From contig NZ_PHHD01000001.1 of NCBI RefSeq assembly GCF_002813445.1, positions 6,386,001-6,450,000 on the forward strand: 64,000 nucleotides of DNA, in the 5' to 3' direction. Made by a program: the position numbers and the translations under genes. Position 1 is the first letter of the stretch, and each line of letters starts with the position of its first letter. Source of the DNA: Pseudomonas tolaasii NCPPB 2192. GTDB taxonomy: Bacteria > Pseudomonadota > Gammaproteobacteria > Pseudomonadales > Pseudomonadaceae. The notes under the pieces were generated by a model, which was not told where the DNA came from, made no database searches, and saw only the letters and a program-made list of their open reading frames with translations. Below are positions 23,812 through 32,755 of the stretch, piece by piece.

Positions 23812-26321
23812 TGGCACGTTTGCCGCTGTTGCGCCTGTTCAGCCTTGCCATGCGCCAATTGCTGCGTGATGCCCGCGCCGGCGAGTTGCGCGTCCTGTTC
23901 TTCGCGCTGTTGGTAGCCGTGGCGGCCAGTACCGCCATCGGCTACTTCGGCGCGCGCCTCAATGGCGCCATGCTGCTGCGCGCCACCGAGTTTCTGGGGG
24001 CAGACCTGGTGCTGGAAGGCAGCTCGCCAGCGCGCCCGGAGCAGATCAAATCCGGGACCGAACTGGGCCTGGACCACGCGCGTATCGTCGAGTTTTCCAG
24101 CGTCATCGCGACGGACAACGGCATCCAGCTGTCCAGCATCAAGGCCGTCAACGAGCAATATCCGCTGCGTGGCGAATTGAAAAGTGCTGCCGAGCCGTTT
24201 GGTACTGAAACACCGGGCGGCGGCCCGAAACCCGGTGAGGCCTGGGTGGAAGCACGGTTGCTGACGGCGCTGAACCTGAAGGTCGGCGACAGCATCGATG
24301 TGGGCATGAAGACCTTGCGCCTGGCGCGCATCCTGACCTACGAGCCGGATCGCGCCGGCAATTTCTACAGTTTGACACCGCGCGTAATGATCAACCTGGC
24401 GGACCTGGACGCCACCGGCGTGGTCCAGCCCGGCAGCCGCGTCAGCTACCGCGAACTGTGGCGTGCGCCCCAAGGCACGACGGTGCTGCAAACCTATCGC
24501 GACCTGGTCAAGCCGGGGCTCGCCGCCAACCAGCGCTTGCAGGACTCGCGGGACGGCAACCAGCAGATCGGTGGTGCCCTGGGCAAAGCCGAGCGCTACC
24601 TGAATATGGCCAGTCTGGTCGCGGTGCTGCTGGCCGGTGTAGCGGTGGCGCTGTCGGCCAACCGCTTTGCCAGTCGCCGTTTCGACGCCAGTGCATTGCT
24701 GCGTTGCCTGGGGTTGTCACGACGTGAAGCCATGCTGCTTTTCACCTTCCAACTGAGCGTGTTGGGCCTGTTCGCGAGCCTGGCCGGCGCGGTACTGGGC
24801 TGGCTGGCGCAGTTTGGTCTGTTTTATTTCTTGCACGACTTGCTTCCCGCCGACGTGCCGCCGGGCGGGCTGCTGCCGGCCGTCGCGGGCATCGGCACCG
24901 GGCTGGTCGCCCTCGCCGGCTTTGCCCTGCCGCCTCTGGCAGCGTTGGGTCGCGTGCCTCCATTGCGGGTTCTGCGCCGCGATTTGCTGCCTGTCCCGTC
25001 CAGCACCTGGATGGTCTACGGCGCCGCGCTGTTCGCACTCGGCCTGATCATGTGGCGCCTGAGTCTCGATTTGGTGCTGACCTTCGCGTTGCTGGGCGGC
25101 GGCGTGGTGGCTGCGCTGATCCTCGGCGGCCTGCTTTTGTTGCTGCTGCAAAGTCTGCGGCGTCTACTGGCGCGCGCTTCACTGCCCTGGCGCCTGGGGC
25201 TTGGCCAATTGTTGCGCCATCCATTGGCAGCTGCCGGCCAATCATTGGCGTTCGGCCTGATTCTGCTATCCATGGGTTTGATCGCCCTGTTACGCGGCGA
25301 GTTGCTGGACACCTGGCAGAACCAGTTACCCAAAGATGCCCCCAACTATTTCGCGCTGAACATCCTGCCCGCCGACAAGGACGCCTTTGGTGCACGGTTG
25401 CTGGAACTGCAAGCGCAATCGGCCCCGCTGTATCCGGTGGTGCCCGGACGCCTGATCAGCATCAACGGAGAACCGGTACAACAGATCGTCAGCAAGGACT
25501 CCAGCGGCGACCGCGCCGTGCAGCGTGACCTGAGCCTGACCTGGGCAGCCGACCTGCCACCGGGCAACGTTCTGACCGCGGGCGCCTGGTGGTCGCAGCA
25601 GCCGGGCGATGAAATCCCCGGCGTGTCCGTGGAAGCCAAGGTTGCTGAAAGCCTCAAGCTCAAGCTCAATGACCATCTGGTGTTCACAGTCGGCGGTGAA
25701 AACCGCGAGGCTCGTGTCACCAGCCTGCGAACGATCAATTGGGACAACTTCCAGCCCAACTTCTTCATGATCTTTCAGCCCGGCACCTTGAAGGACCTGC
25801 CCGCAACTTACCTGACCAGCTTCTATCTGGCACCTGGGAATGATCAACAGATCGTCGACCTCTCGCGCGCCTTCCCGGCCGTCACCATTTTGCAAGTCGA
25901 GGCCTTGCTGGAGCAATTGCGCAGCATCCTTGCCCAAGTGACCCTGGCCGTGGAATACGTGCTGCTGTTTGTATTGGCGGCGGGAATGGCCGTTCTGTTC
26001 TCCGGCCTGCAGGCCACACTCGACGAGCGGATCCGCCAAGGTGCGCTACTGCGGGCGCTGGGGGCCGAGCGCAGGTTGCTGGTCAAGGCACGGCGTATCG
26101 AATTCGGTCTGCTGGGCGCGGTCAGCGGCCTGCTGGCGGCATTGGGCACAGAGCTGGTGACAGGGGTGCTGTACCGCTATGCGTTTGATCTGGCCTGGCA
26201 CCCTCACCCATGGCTATTGCTGCTGCCGGTGATCGGCGCGGTGCTGATCGGCGGGGCCGGCGTGTTCGGCACACGCCGTGCGTTGAATGCCAGCCCGCTG
26301 ACGGTACTGCGCGAAGGCTGA
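23811..26321 (+). CDS. ABC exporter permease, YbbP/FtsX-like
   Basis: An 836-aa inner-membrane protein with two FtsX-type halves, each an extracytoplasmic MacB-like domain plus three to four membrane helices. The first half starts LRVLFFALLVAVAAST (about residue 28), a middle helix block lies at about 260-500, and the C-terminal helices at about 710-830. The role of YbbA-YbbP with TesA is not settled; envelope lipid or ester handling is an inference from the conserved neighbourhood. Translationally coupled to the ATPase gene. Confidence 0.92.
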   Translation: MARLPLLRLFSLAMRQLLRDARAGELRVLFFALLVAVAASTAIGYFGARLNGAMLLRATEFLGADLVLEGSSPARPEQIKSGTELGLDHARIVEFSSVIATDNGIQLSSIKAVNEQYPLRGELKSAAEPFGTETPGGGPKPGEAWVEARLLTALNLKVGDSIDVGMKTLRLARILTYEPDRAGNFYSLTPRVMINLADLDATGVVQPGSRVSYRELWRAPQGTTVLQTYRDLVKPGLAANQRLQDSRDGNQQIGGALGKAERYLNMASLVAVLLAGVAVALSANRFASRRFDASALLRCLGLSRREAMLLFTFQLSVLGLFASLAGAVLGWLAQFGLFYFLHDLLPADVPPGGLLPAVAGIGTGLVALAGFALPPLAALGRVPPLRVLRRDLLPVPSSTWMVYGAALFALGLIMWRLSLDLVLTFALLGGGVVAALILGGLLLLLLQSLRRLLARASLPWRLGLGQLLRHPLAAAGQSLAFGLILLSMGLIALLRGELLDTWQNQLPKDAPNYFALNILPADKDAFGARLLELQAQSAPLYPVVPGRLISINGEPVQQIVSKDSSGDRAVQRDLSLTWAADLPPGNVLTAGAWWSQQPGDEIPGVSVEAKVAESLKLKLNDHLVFTVGGENREARVTSLRTINWDNFQPNFFMIFQPGTLKDLPATYLTSFYLAPGNDQQIVDLSRAFPAVTILQVEALLEQLRSILAQVTLAVEYVLLFVLAAGMAVLFSGLQATLDERIRQGALLRALGAERRLLVKARRIEFGLLGAVSGLLAALGTELVTGVLYRYAFDLAWHPHPWLLLLPVIGAVLIGGAGVFGTRRALNASPLTVLREG

Positions 26322-26328
26322 AACAAGA

Positions 26329-26361
26329 ATGGCCCGCACCTCTTGCGAGAATGCGGGCCAT
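26329..26361. terminator. Weak hairpin between convergent permease and greB genes
   Basis: A ten-base stem (ATGGCCCGCA with TGCGGGCCAT) and a 13-base loop, without a clear T-run on either side. Confidence 0.45.
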
Positions 26362-26367
26362 CACCAC

Positions 26368-26841
26368 CTACTTCACATATTCGATACCGGTGATCCACCA
26401 GCACACCTCACCGCCCGGGGTCTGCACGATCGCTTCATCATCGACCTCCTTGCGCAACAAAGCCCGTGCCATGGGTGAGTCGATAGAGATGTAATCCATC
26501 CGGTCGTAAATTTCGTCATATCCGACAATGCGAAACCGCTTGGTCTCGCCCTGCTCGTTTTCGATATCGACCCAGGCACCGAAGAACACCTTGCCTTCCT
26601 GCTCGGGCATGTACTCCACCACGCGCATGTCTTCCAGACGCTTGCGCAGGTAGCGCACGCGGCGGTCGATTTCACGCAACAGTTTCTTGTTGTACTGGTA
26701 ATCCGCGTTTTCACTGCGATCCCCCAAGGAGGCCGCCCAGGTCACTTTGCGCGTGGTATCCGGGCGTTTCTCGCGCCACAGGTAATCCAGCTCTTTTTTC
26801 AGCGCTTCGTGGCCTTCTTTTGTAATCAGCTTGGTACTCAA
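26368..26841 (-). CDS. greB: GreB, transcript cleavage elongation factor
   Basis: A 157-aa factor that enters the RNA polymerase secondary channel and stimulates cleavage of backtracked RNA. The N-terminal coiled coil carries the paired acidic tip (LGDRSENADYQYNKKLLREIDRR region), and the C-terminal FKBP-like domain ends in ISIDSPMARALL. No ATG or GTG is available in frame before a stop, so the start appears to be TTG 26841, with GGGG about ten bases upstream. Confidence 0.95.
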   Translation of the reverse strand: MSTKLITKEGHEALKKELDYLWREKRPDTTRKVTWAASLGDRSENADYQYNKKLLREIDRRVRYLRKRLEDMRVVEYMPEQEGKVFFGAWVDIENEQGETKRFRIVGYDEIYDRMDYISIDSPMARALLRKEVDDEAIVQTPGGEVCWWITGIEYVK

Positions 26842-26962
26842 ACGCTCGTATCCCCAGGCAATGTCCGTTGGTACCGAAGCGCTGCAGCATCATGCGCAGG
26901 CTCCGGCCGCCGAGGGTTGATGATAAATGAACGCAGAAAAGTCGCCACACCGCAGAACAGAT

Positions 26963-27970
26963 CTATTCAACCTGCCCCTGCAGCGTCTGATCCAGTTCGG
27001 CAAGTACGTCCTGTAAACGCTGACGTATGCCCGACAAATGCGACATCGCCCGGGTGAGCTTTTCGGCCTTCAGCCCTGCCTCGTGTTTCTGGCCTTGCAG
27101 TTGTGCATCTCGCTGCTCCAGTTCATGCAGCTTTTCATCAAACTCGCTTTGACTGTGTTGCAACCGGTTCTGCCATTGCTCAAGCGCTTGCTCTCGCTCG
27201 GCAAGCGCGCGCTTTTGCTGTGTCAGCTCTTGAGCCACCTTGGCAAGGCTGGCAAGCGTGCTATCAACCTCCGGCAATGAGCCATTCTCGATTGGCGCGG
27301 GCAGTTGTTGCGGCTCAGGCTCATGTCGTTGCTCAGGCACGGCCGGGGGTTCACTTGTACCGACCTCTTGCAGTTCATGAACGACCGCCGCCGGGTTCAA
27401 CGTCGGCACATCGGCAGCCTCTTGCCGGGGTTGCGCGACAGGTTGGGATGGGTTTGCAGGTCTGACGGGAACAGCCATCTGTGAGGAAAAGCGAATGGAC
27501 GGCACAATCAACGATGCACTTTCGATCGCAGGCGATGCCGGCGCCGTCATACCCAGCGTGATCACCTTCATCACCAAGGCCTTCTTGATGATCATCGAGT
27601 GATGATCCTCCGGCCTTGCGGGCGGCAGTTTGCAGCCTTTCAGATCGATAAAATGAAACGGGATCGACATATCCGCGGCAGTGTCGGCCTTGGCGCCGGA
27701 CGCAGCGGCCATCGTCAAAATTTGCTTGAAGACCTGCATGGCACCTTGCAGGTCTTCCTTGGACTCAACCCCCCCTAAAAAATAACGGTCGTTTTTTTTA
27801 CGCAAAGCCGCAATGTAAACCCTGGAGTTACCGGGCTCGGTTTCTTCGTCCAGGCTGTAAACAAGAAAATTGGAGGCGGACTGGGCCACTGCAAAACCAC
27901 AGAGCAGCGCGCCGTTGACCGGCGCATCCTGACCACTGCGTTCAAGAACAAGGGTACGTAGAAGCATCAT
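26963..27970 (-). CDS. Unrecognised protein with C-terminal coiled coil
   Basis: A 335-aa soluble protein I cannot assign. Residues 1-140 look like a compact mixed alpha/beta domain (GALLCGFAVAQSASNF, YFLGGVESKEDL). Residues 165-235 are a Pro/Gln/Glu-rich linker. Residues about 240-325 form a strong coiled coil (LAEREQALEQWQNRLQ, LHELEQRDAQLQ). There is no signal peptide. ATG 27970 follows GAGG. It diverges, across 238 bp, from a Gld-like ABC operon. The codon use of this block looks less GC-rich than its flanks, which hints at an accessory unit. Confidence 0.75.
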   Translation of the reverse strand: MMLLRTLVLERSGQDAPVNGALLCGFAVAQSASNFLVYSLDEETEPGNSRVYIAALRKKNDRYFLGGVESKEDLQGAMQVFKQILTMAAASGAKADTAADMSIPFHFIDLKGCKLPPARPEDHHSMIIKKALVMKVITLGMTAPASPAIESASLIVPSIRFSSQMAVPVRPANPSQPVAQPRQEAADVPTLNPAAVVHELQEVGTSEPPAVPEQRHEPEPQQLPAPIENGSLPEVDSTLASLAKVAQELTQQKRALAEREQALEQWQNRLQHSQSEFDEKLHELEQRDAQLQGQKHEAGLKAEKLTRAMSHLSGIRQRLQDVLAELDQTLQGQVE

Positions 27971-28208
27971 TGCAATCAGGCCTCATGACAAAAAAAGAAC
28001 CTTACATAAAACACCGAATGAACATCCGGCCTTTACACGCTTCGAGACGGGTCAATTGTTTCAGCAAGTAATCCGATTAGGCGTAGGACTTTTCTTATAC
28101 AACCGTCGCCGCGTTCCAAAATGCAGTCATTAAACGTAACCTTTTAAAGCTCCACCGCTCACTGCGTTTATTACTTCACCTACCCTGCCAAACATTCCTG
28201 GTATAAAA
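27971..28208. promoter_or_regulatory. 238-bp divergent promoter region between coiled-coil gene and Gld-like operon
   Basis: The region is AT-rich and holds no gene. TTATAC at about 28095-28100 on the plus strand could be a -10 box for the ABC operon. The ATPase start at 28209 has no clear ribosome site. Confidence 0.35.
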
Positions 28209-29135
28209 ATGCTCGAAATAAGCGATTTAACCAAGCGGTTGGGAAAGAGAGAACTCATCTCCAATATTTCGTTTTTAGCACAACGCCAGGAATGTATAGG
28301 TCTTCTCGGAGAACAGGGTGCGGGAAAAACCACGCTGCTCAATTTGATATCCGGCTCCGTTAAACCTTCGTCCGGTGTTATCAACGTTCAAGGCATTGAT
28401 ATCCAAAGCCACCCTCTTAAAGCAAAACAGCAACTCGGCTATCAACTTAAAGAGGCGCTCGGGCATCAGGGCATGTCCGTCAAAGGCGTCCTTGACTTCG
28501 TTGCCGCTATTCGTGGTCTCCGTGGCGCCGATAAACGCAGGCGGATGGATCAAGTCACTGCACGCTTGGAGTTGCAACCGGTATTGGATGCTCCCGTCGA
28601 AGTACTTACGACGGGACTGCAGCGCAGAGTTGCCATTGCTCAAGCCATCTTGCATACACCTGCCGTGCTTTTGCTGGACGACCCCGCCGATGGGCTGGAG
28701 CCGGATCAGTGGATCAAGCTCAAAGCACTGATTCAGTCTCTGACCGACGAAATGACCGTCATCGTTGCTTCCCGCCAGTGCAATGAATTATCGGGCCTGT
28801 GCACACGCGCACTGGTTATCGCCAATGGCCGTTTGATCTCTGACGCTCCCATGTCTGAACTGCAGCGCCACTCCCGACATTTCCAGGCCGTGACCCTGGC
28901 TGCACAAACGCCGCTGGACTTACTGGCGCTCGCGGTATTACCCGGTGTTGCAGGCATCGAAGAGAACAAACATGCGCCGGGCACCGTGACAGTACTGGCT
29001 ACACCTGGACACTCAATCTTCCCATCCATAAGCGCACTGATCGCCAGCCGAGGTTGGGACTTAACCACTTTGAATCTGGAGCCGGGTCGCGTGAACGAAG
29101 TGGTGCACCACCTGAGCCGGGAGCTGTCCCTTTGA
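28209..29135 (+). CDS. ABC transporter ATP-binding protein, GldA/NatA-like, with degenerate catalytic motifs
   Basis: A 308-aa ATPase. Walker A is intact (GEQGAGKTT, 34-42). The signature reads LTTGLQRR (133-140) instead of LSGGQxQR. Walker B is VLLLDDP (153-159), so the catalytic glutamate is replaced by Asp158. The switch histidine is replaced by Arg189 (VASRQCNE). A C-terminal extension of about 90 residues follows, as in GldA-type proteins. ATP binding is likely; hydrolysis may be slow. The stop overlaps the next gene's TTG start by four bases, so subunits are coupled. Partner genes are the permease and the GldG-like protein downstream. Confidence 0.88.
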   Translation: MLEISDLTKRLGKRELISNISFLAQRQECIGLLGEQGAGKTTLLNLISGSVKPSSGVINVQGIDIQSHPLKAKQQLGYQLKEALGHQGMSVKGVLDFVAAIRGLRGADKRRRMDQVTARLELQPVLDAPVEVLTTGLQRRVAIAQAILHTPAVLLLDDPADGLEPDQWIKLKALIQSLTDEMTVIVASRQCNELSGLCTRALVIANGRLISDAPMSELQRHSRHFQAVTLAAQTPLDLLALAVLPGVAGIEENKHAPGTVTVLATPGHSIFPSISALIASRGWDLTTLNLEPGRVNEVVHHLSRELSL

Positions 29136-29857
29136 AGCAATTGCCCGCCCTCTTCAAGCACCAACTCATTCGCTATGCCAGCGCGCCAAACACCTATGTG
29201 AGTGTCGCCATATTCCTGGTGCTGAGCACGGCGTCCGGGTTATACACGGGCCAATGGCAGGAACAAAGCAGTAGTGATCTTGGGGCATTTTTTCAATTTC
29301 ATCCCTGGCTCTATCTATTGCTGGCTCCCGCCTTGGCGCTGCAAGTGCGGTCGAACGAGCAAAAGCCCGGCAGGCGAGACTTTATGGACACGTTGCCGAT
29401 AACTGTCACGGAGCGAGTCCTCGGAACGTTTCTGGCTGCCTGGAGTGTGTGTGCAATTGCTTTATCCCTGATGTTTCCGGTCATCATTGCCGCCAACTAT
29501 TTGGGTACGGCAGACAATGGCGTCATTGCTTCGCAACTGCTCGGCAGTTGGTTGCTGGCAGGAAGCTATCTATCCGTTGGTTTTTTTATGGGCGCCATTA
29601 CCCATCAACGGGTTGTTGCCTTTGTACTGACATTTATTTTACTGATGAGCACCGGCGGACTGTTTTACATACTAAACGCACTTGAACACCAGGCGCCTAT
29701 CTGGTTGATAGACAGTTTTATCGCACTCGACCCACTTTCACGCTTCGGCGCTATTGATCATGGAAAGCTGACGCTTCGTGACAGTTTATATTTCATCAGC
29801 ATGATCATCGCGTTCCTCTCTGCAACGACCGTCACACTCAACTGCAAAGCCGGTTGA
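29132..29857 (+). CDS. ABC-2 type permease, GldF-like
   Basis: A 241-aa inner-membrane protein with six predicted helices (for example AIFLVLSTASGLY, WLYLLLAPALAL, VCAIALSLMFPVIIAANYLG, VVAFVLTFILLMSTGGLFY). The cytoplasmic loop RRDFMDTLPITVTERVLG is typical of GldF/NosY permeases. The start is TTG 29132: GGGAG lies seven bases upstream and the codon overlaps the ATPase stop (TTGA). A longer frame from 29054 only reads into the ATPase gene. Sixteen bases separate it from the next gene. Confidence 0.87.
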   Translation: MKQLPALFKHQLIRYASAPNTYVSVAIFLVLSTASGLYTGQWQEQSSSDLGAFFQFHPWLYLLLAPALALQVRSNEQKPGRRDFMDTLPITVTERVLGTFLAAWSVCAIALSLMFPVIIAANYLGTADNGVIASQLLGSWLLAGSYLSVGFFMGAITHQRVVAFVLTFILLMSTGGLFYILNALEHQAPIWLIDSFIALDPLSRFGAIDHGKLTLRDSLYFISMIIAFLSATTVTLNCKAG

Positions 29858-29872
29858 GAAGGAAAGCAAACT

Positions 29873-31621
29873 ATGCGTTCCGCTCTGCTCGCGGGCATGA
29901 CACTCGTGGTCATATTCTTGTTGTTCCTGGCATTCAATCTGGTTTGGGTAAACACTATTCCCGATATTCGGTGGGATTTTTCCAAACAAAAGGTACACAC
30001 GTTGTCAGCCCCCGCGCGTCAATCTCTTGCAACACTGGATCATCCGGTGGACTTGTATTACTTCAACTCACGCGCCGACTCCCGGAAAACCAGGGCGATG
30101 AAACGCTATGGCACGCGCGTGGAGGACCTGCTGAAGGAGTATGAAAAAGCGGCAAAAGGCATGATCAACCTTCATGTAATTGATCCTGCTCCCTACTCAG
30201 AAGACGCCTATAAAGCCAGCGTGTTTGGCCTTGATGACCAGCATGGCTTTCTCGGCCTTATCGGCACCCGCGCGGGCCAGGTCGCGCAACGTATCCAGGC
30301 ATTCGACCCCAAGGATGAAGCGCTGCTGGACTATCAAATCAGTCATCTGATTTACAAATTGATGCACCCTGAGCCGCCAACGGTGGGTGTGTTATCCGGG
30401 CCGACGCTCAATGAGTCGGCAAGCGACGTATTGGAGCAGATGCATCAGCACTTCAATGTGATCGAACTGTCATCAAACATCGAAGAAATACCGACCGCGA
30501 TTGAAACACTCATGGTGGTGGACCCGCGCGCGATGCCCATTCAAACCCTGTATGCGATCGAACAGCACGTATTGAAGGGCGCCAAGCTGATGATTTTTAT
30601 CGACCCGATAAGCGAGATGTCGTCAAACCCAGCCCCGGCAGACTCACGAGTCGAGGGCCTACTGACAGCCTGGGGTATACAGATGCCCGCAGACAAGTTG
30701 CTGGTCGACAGCCTCTTCGCCTCATCAGCCACTTTCAGCCAAGGGGAAGCCACTGTGTTGCATCCCGCCAGGCTGAATGTGCCTCGACAGGCGATGGCAG
30801 CAGACGATATCAGCACTTGGAAGCTGGACTCGGTGATTGTGTCGAGCAGCGGCGCACTCATGCGCGTCAAAAAGGGCCGTACGTCACTGACTCCCCTGCT
30901 GCGCAGCTCCGGGCATTCACAATTGTTGGAGGTCGGACTTTTGGCTTCAACAACCGGTTTTGACTCACTCACTGAGGAAACATCCGCACCGACACAACCA
31001 CAGGTGATAGCCGCACGCGTTGAAGGCCCGGCCTACTCAGCGTTTCCCGACGGGGTCAATGGCCACCCGCCCGGCCTGCAGAAGGCCGCCCACATTCAGG
31101 TGGTCGTAGTGGCCGACACTGATCTGCTCGCGGATACGATCATCAACTCAGCACCCAACAGTAATGCGCAGTTTGTATTGAACACCCTGGATAATCTGAC
31201 GGCGCCCGAGGGGCTAGCCGCCATCCGCCCCCGGACAATCACGCATCAAACACCACAGCCACTGAAACAAATGCGCGAAGCCGCCGAACAAGCCTATGCG
31301 CAATCCGCGGGCGAACGCGAACGACGGCTTGAACACACAGAGCAGGAGTGGCAACGGTTAAACCCGCAGGACAAGGGCGTCATTACGCATGCGGTGGACA
31401 CTAATCTCCAGCTGCAGACGCTGAATAAAGAACGCCTGCGACTGCCCATGGAACTGCATGCACTCAAAGTCGAGGCTTACGCGCACGTCCATCGCACAGA
31501 ACGTTATCTAAAGCTGCTGATGATTATTCCAGTGCCGCTGATGTTAGGCGCCTGTGCGTGGGTGCTGTTTCTAACCCAGTGTCGGCGCCGGCGCCGATTC
31601 GCCGCCGCTGCATTCCATTAA
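29873..31621 (+). CDS. GldG-like ABC auxiliary/substrate-binding protein
   Basis: A 582-aa protein with an N-terminal membrane helix (residues 7-28), a large extracytoplasmic domain, and a C-terminal membrane helix (about 548-568) before a basic tail (RRRRRF). The ectodomain carries the GldG/ABC-auxiliary wording VHTLSAPARQSLATL near residue 42 and a receiver-like fold (PPTVGVLSGPTLNES, AKLMIFIDPISEMSS). GAAGGAAAG precedes ATG 29873. With the two upstream genes it makes a GldA-F-G set. Substrate unknown; in gliding Bacteroidetes this set is linked to surface motility, which a pseudomonad lacks. Confidence 0.83.
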   Translation: MRSALLAGMTLVVIFLLFLAFNLVWVNTIPDIRWDFSKQKVHTLSAPARQSLATLDHPVDLYYFNSRADSRKTRAMKRYGTRVEDLLKEYEKAAKGMINLHVIDPAPYSEDAYKASVFGLDDQHGFLGLIGTRAGQVAQRIQAFDPKDEALLDYQISHLIYKLMHPEPPTVGVLSGPTLNESASDVLEQMHQHFNVIELSSNIEEIPTAIETLMVVDPRAMPIQTLYAIEQHVLKGAKLMIFIDPISEMSSNPAPADSRVEGLLTAWGIQMPADKLLVDSLFASSATFSQGEATVLHPARLNVPRQAMAADDISTWKLDSVIVSSSGALMRVKKGRTSLTPLLRSSGHSQLLEVGLLASTTGFDSLTEETSAPTQPQVIAARVEGPAYSAFPDGVNGHPPGLQKAAHIQVVVVADTDLLADTIINSAPNSNAQFVLNTLDNLTAPEGLAAIRPRTITHQTPQPLKQMREAAEQAYAQSAGERERRLEHTEQEWQRLNPQDKGVITHAVDTNLQLQTLNKERLRLPMELHALKVEAYAHVHRTERYLKLLMIIPVPLMLGACAWVLFLTQCRRRRRFAAAAFH

Positions 31622-31638
31622 CCGTCCCAGGCGAACTA

Positions 31639-31947
31639 TCAACGACGGGCAATCAATCCTTGCCGGGCAATGCGTGTCAGTTGGCGAATCACCTCAGCGG
31701 CTTCGCCCGCACTGGGCGCCTGGATAACCGCGAGGTCAAAGCTGTTGTTGGCGAAGCGGGCCAATGAGTCACCGTCTTCGACAAACTGGATCAGAAATGC
31801 CGAAGGCCGCCCGGTGCGACGCGGCCAGCCATCGAGGTAGCGCAGCAAAGTCGGCTGGTGTTTGCCGCCCAGAAGGATTTTCGGATTGCGTTGAGTCAGG
31901 TCCGCAGTAATCGGGGCCAGGCGTATGAGGGGGCGTAGTGCATTCAT
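31639..31947 (-). CDS. Conserved small protein of unknown function
   Basis: A 102-aa soluble protein (MNALRPLIRLAPITADLT start; C-terminal helix AAEVIRQLTRIARQG). I do not recognise a family. The start is ATG 31947; the extension to 31968 would need TTG. It is convergent with the GldG-like gene, whose stop lies 17 bp away. A 213-bp non-coding stretch follows on its upstream side. Confidence 0.68.
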   Translation of the reverse strand: MNALRPLIRLAPITADLTQRNPKILLGGKHQPTLLRYLDGWPRRTGRPSAFLIQFVEDGDSLARFANNSFDLAVIQAPSAGEAAEVIRQLTRIARQGLIARR

Positions 31948-32160
31948 CGTGTCGTGTCTCTGCCTCAAAAGTCTGCGGGCAGGTGAGAGGCAACACCGAA
32001 CCAGCGCTTTAGCGGAATTTCGAAACCTGCATCGGGTGAGTGCATGTCTCTGTCGGGCTGCTTCGAGTCCCGGTGGCGCCCCGCAATTAGCTGTTTAAAT
32101 CGGCGCATGGCAAGCATCCTAGAGAAGCCGGTGGGGCCGTGTCAAGAATTCGGAACAACG
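31948..32160. other. 213-bp non-coding stretch
   Basis: No gene, tRNA or repeat is convincing. The segment 32065-32090 looks a little like a tRNA T-arm but does not pair. Confidence 0.4.
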
Positions 32161-32187
32161 AAAAGGCCCGCACGAGGCGGGCCTTTT
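32161..32187 (-). terminator. Rho-independent terminator of the DoxX gene
   Basis: AAAAGGCCCGC pairs with GCGGGCCTTTT around a five-base loop, 31 bp past the DoxX stop on the minus strand. Confidence 0.85.
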
Positions 32188-32217
32188 CAGGTGTTGCAAG
32201 AGGAATTTACGTGGCGA

Positions 32218-32652
32218 TCAGTGCGTGATGGCACGGTCAACCGACAGTTTGCCAGCTCCTTCAAACAGCACCGCCAATGCGCCACCGAGCAAGGCCAGTG
32301 CAAACTCATAACCATTGTTGGCCATGAACAGACCGTTATGAATGTGCACCGAGAAAATGGCCACCAGCGACAGGAAAGCCAGACCCAACGCCGCAGGCCG
32401 TGCCAGCAAACCGATGACCAATGCCAGACCTGCGAAGAACTCGGTGCCGCCCGACAGCACTGCCATCAGGGTACCCGGCGCCAGGCCGATGCTTTCCATC
32501 CACTGCGCGGTGCCGGCCAGGCCGCCGCCGCCAAACCAGCCAAAGAGTTTTTGCGAACCGTGGGCGGCAAAGATGATGCCGACGAAGATACGCAAAACGG
32601 TCAGGCCGTAGCCGGCACGGGTGGACAGAACGCGGTTGATCAATGGGCTCAT
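32218..32652 (-). CDS. DoxX family membrane protein
   Basis: A 144-aa inner-membrane protein with four predicted helices (VLRIFVGIIFAAHG, FFAGLALVIGLL, ALGLAFLSLVAIF, FALALLGGALAVLF) and the family motif HGSQKLFGWFGG. DoxX-like proteins are tied to redox or thiosulfate-quinone chemistry in some organisms; the role here is not known. ATG 32652 is chosen, with AGGA nine bases upstream; the TTG at 32670 is unlikely. Confidence 0.9.
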   Translation of the reverse strand: MSPLINRVLSTRAGYGLTVLRIFVGIIFAAHGSQKLFGWFGGGGLAGTAQWMESIGLAPGTLMAVLSGGTEFFAGLALVIGLLARPAALGLAFLSLVAIFSVHIHNGLFMANNGYEFALALLGGALAVLFEGAGKLSVDRAITH

Positions 32653-32755
32653 GGTGATAATCCTTTTCAAAGTAGGGGTGGGTTGGCCGCTATATTAATC
32701 AGACTATACAATGATAAAAGCACAAAAAATGCCTAATAAATATCGATAAATTCGA

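Noticed and set aside
23118..24491. N-terminal extension of the tesA reading frame (659-aa frame 22512-24491)
   Set aside because: It is antisense to the YbbA and YbbP-type genes and has no protein family features. The signal peptide and ribosome site fix the true start at 23117.
28130..28384. 84-aa minus-strand frame across the Gld-like operon promoter
   Set aside because: Overlaps the ATPase gene in antisense and lacks a ribosome site.
26963..31621. Insertion sequence or prophage origin for the Gld-like block
   Set aside because: No transposase, integrase, terminal inverted repeats or target duplication can be seen at the edges.
32065..32090. tRNA T-arm-like string near the DoxX gene
   Set aside because: The flanking bases do not form a T-stem, and no acceptor or anticodon arm can be built on either strand.
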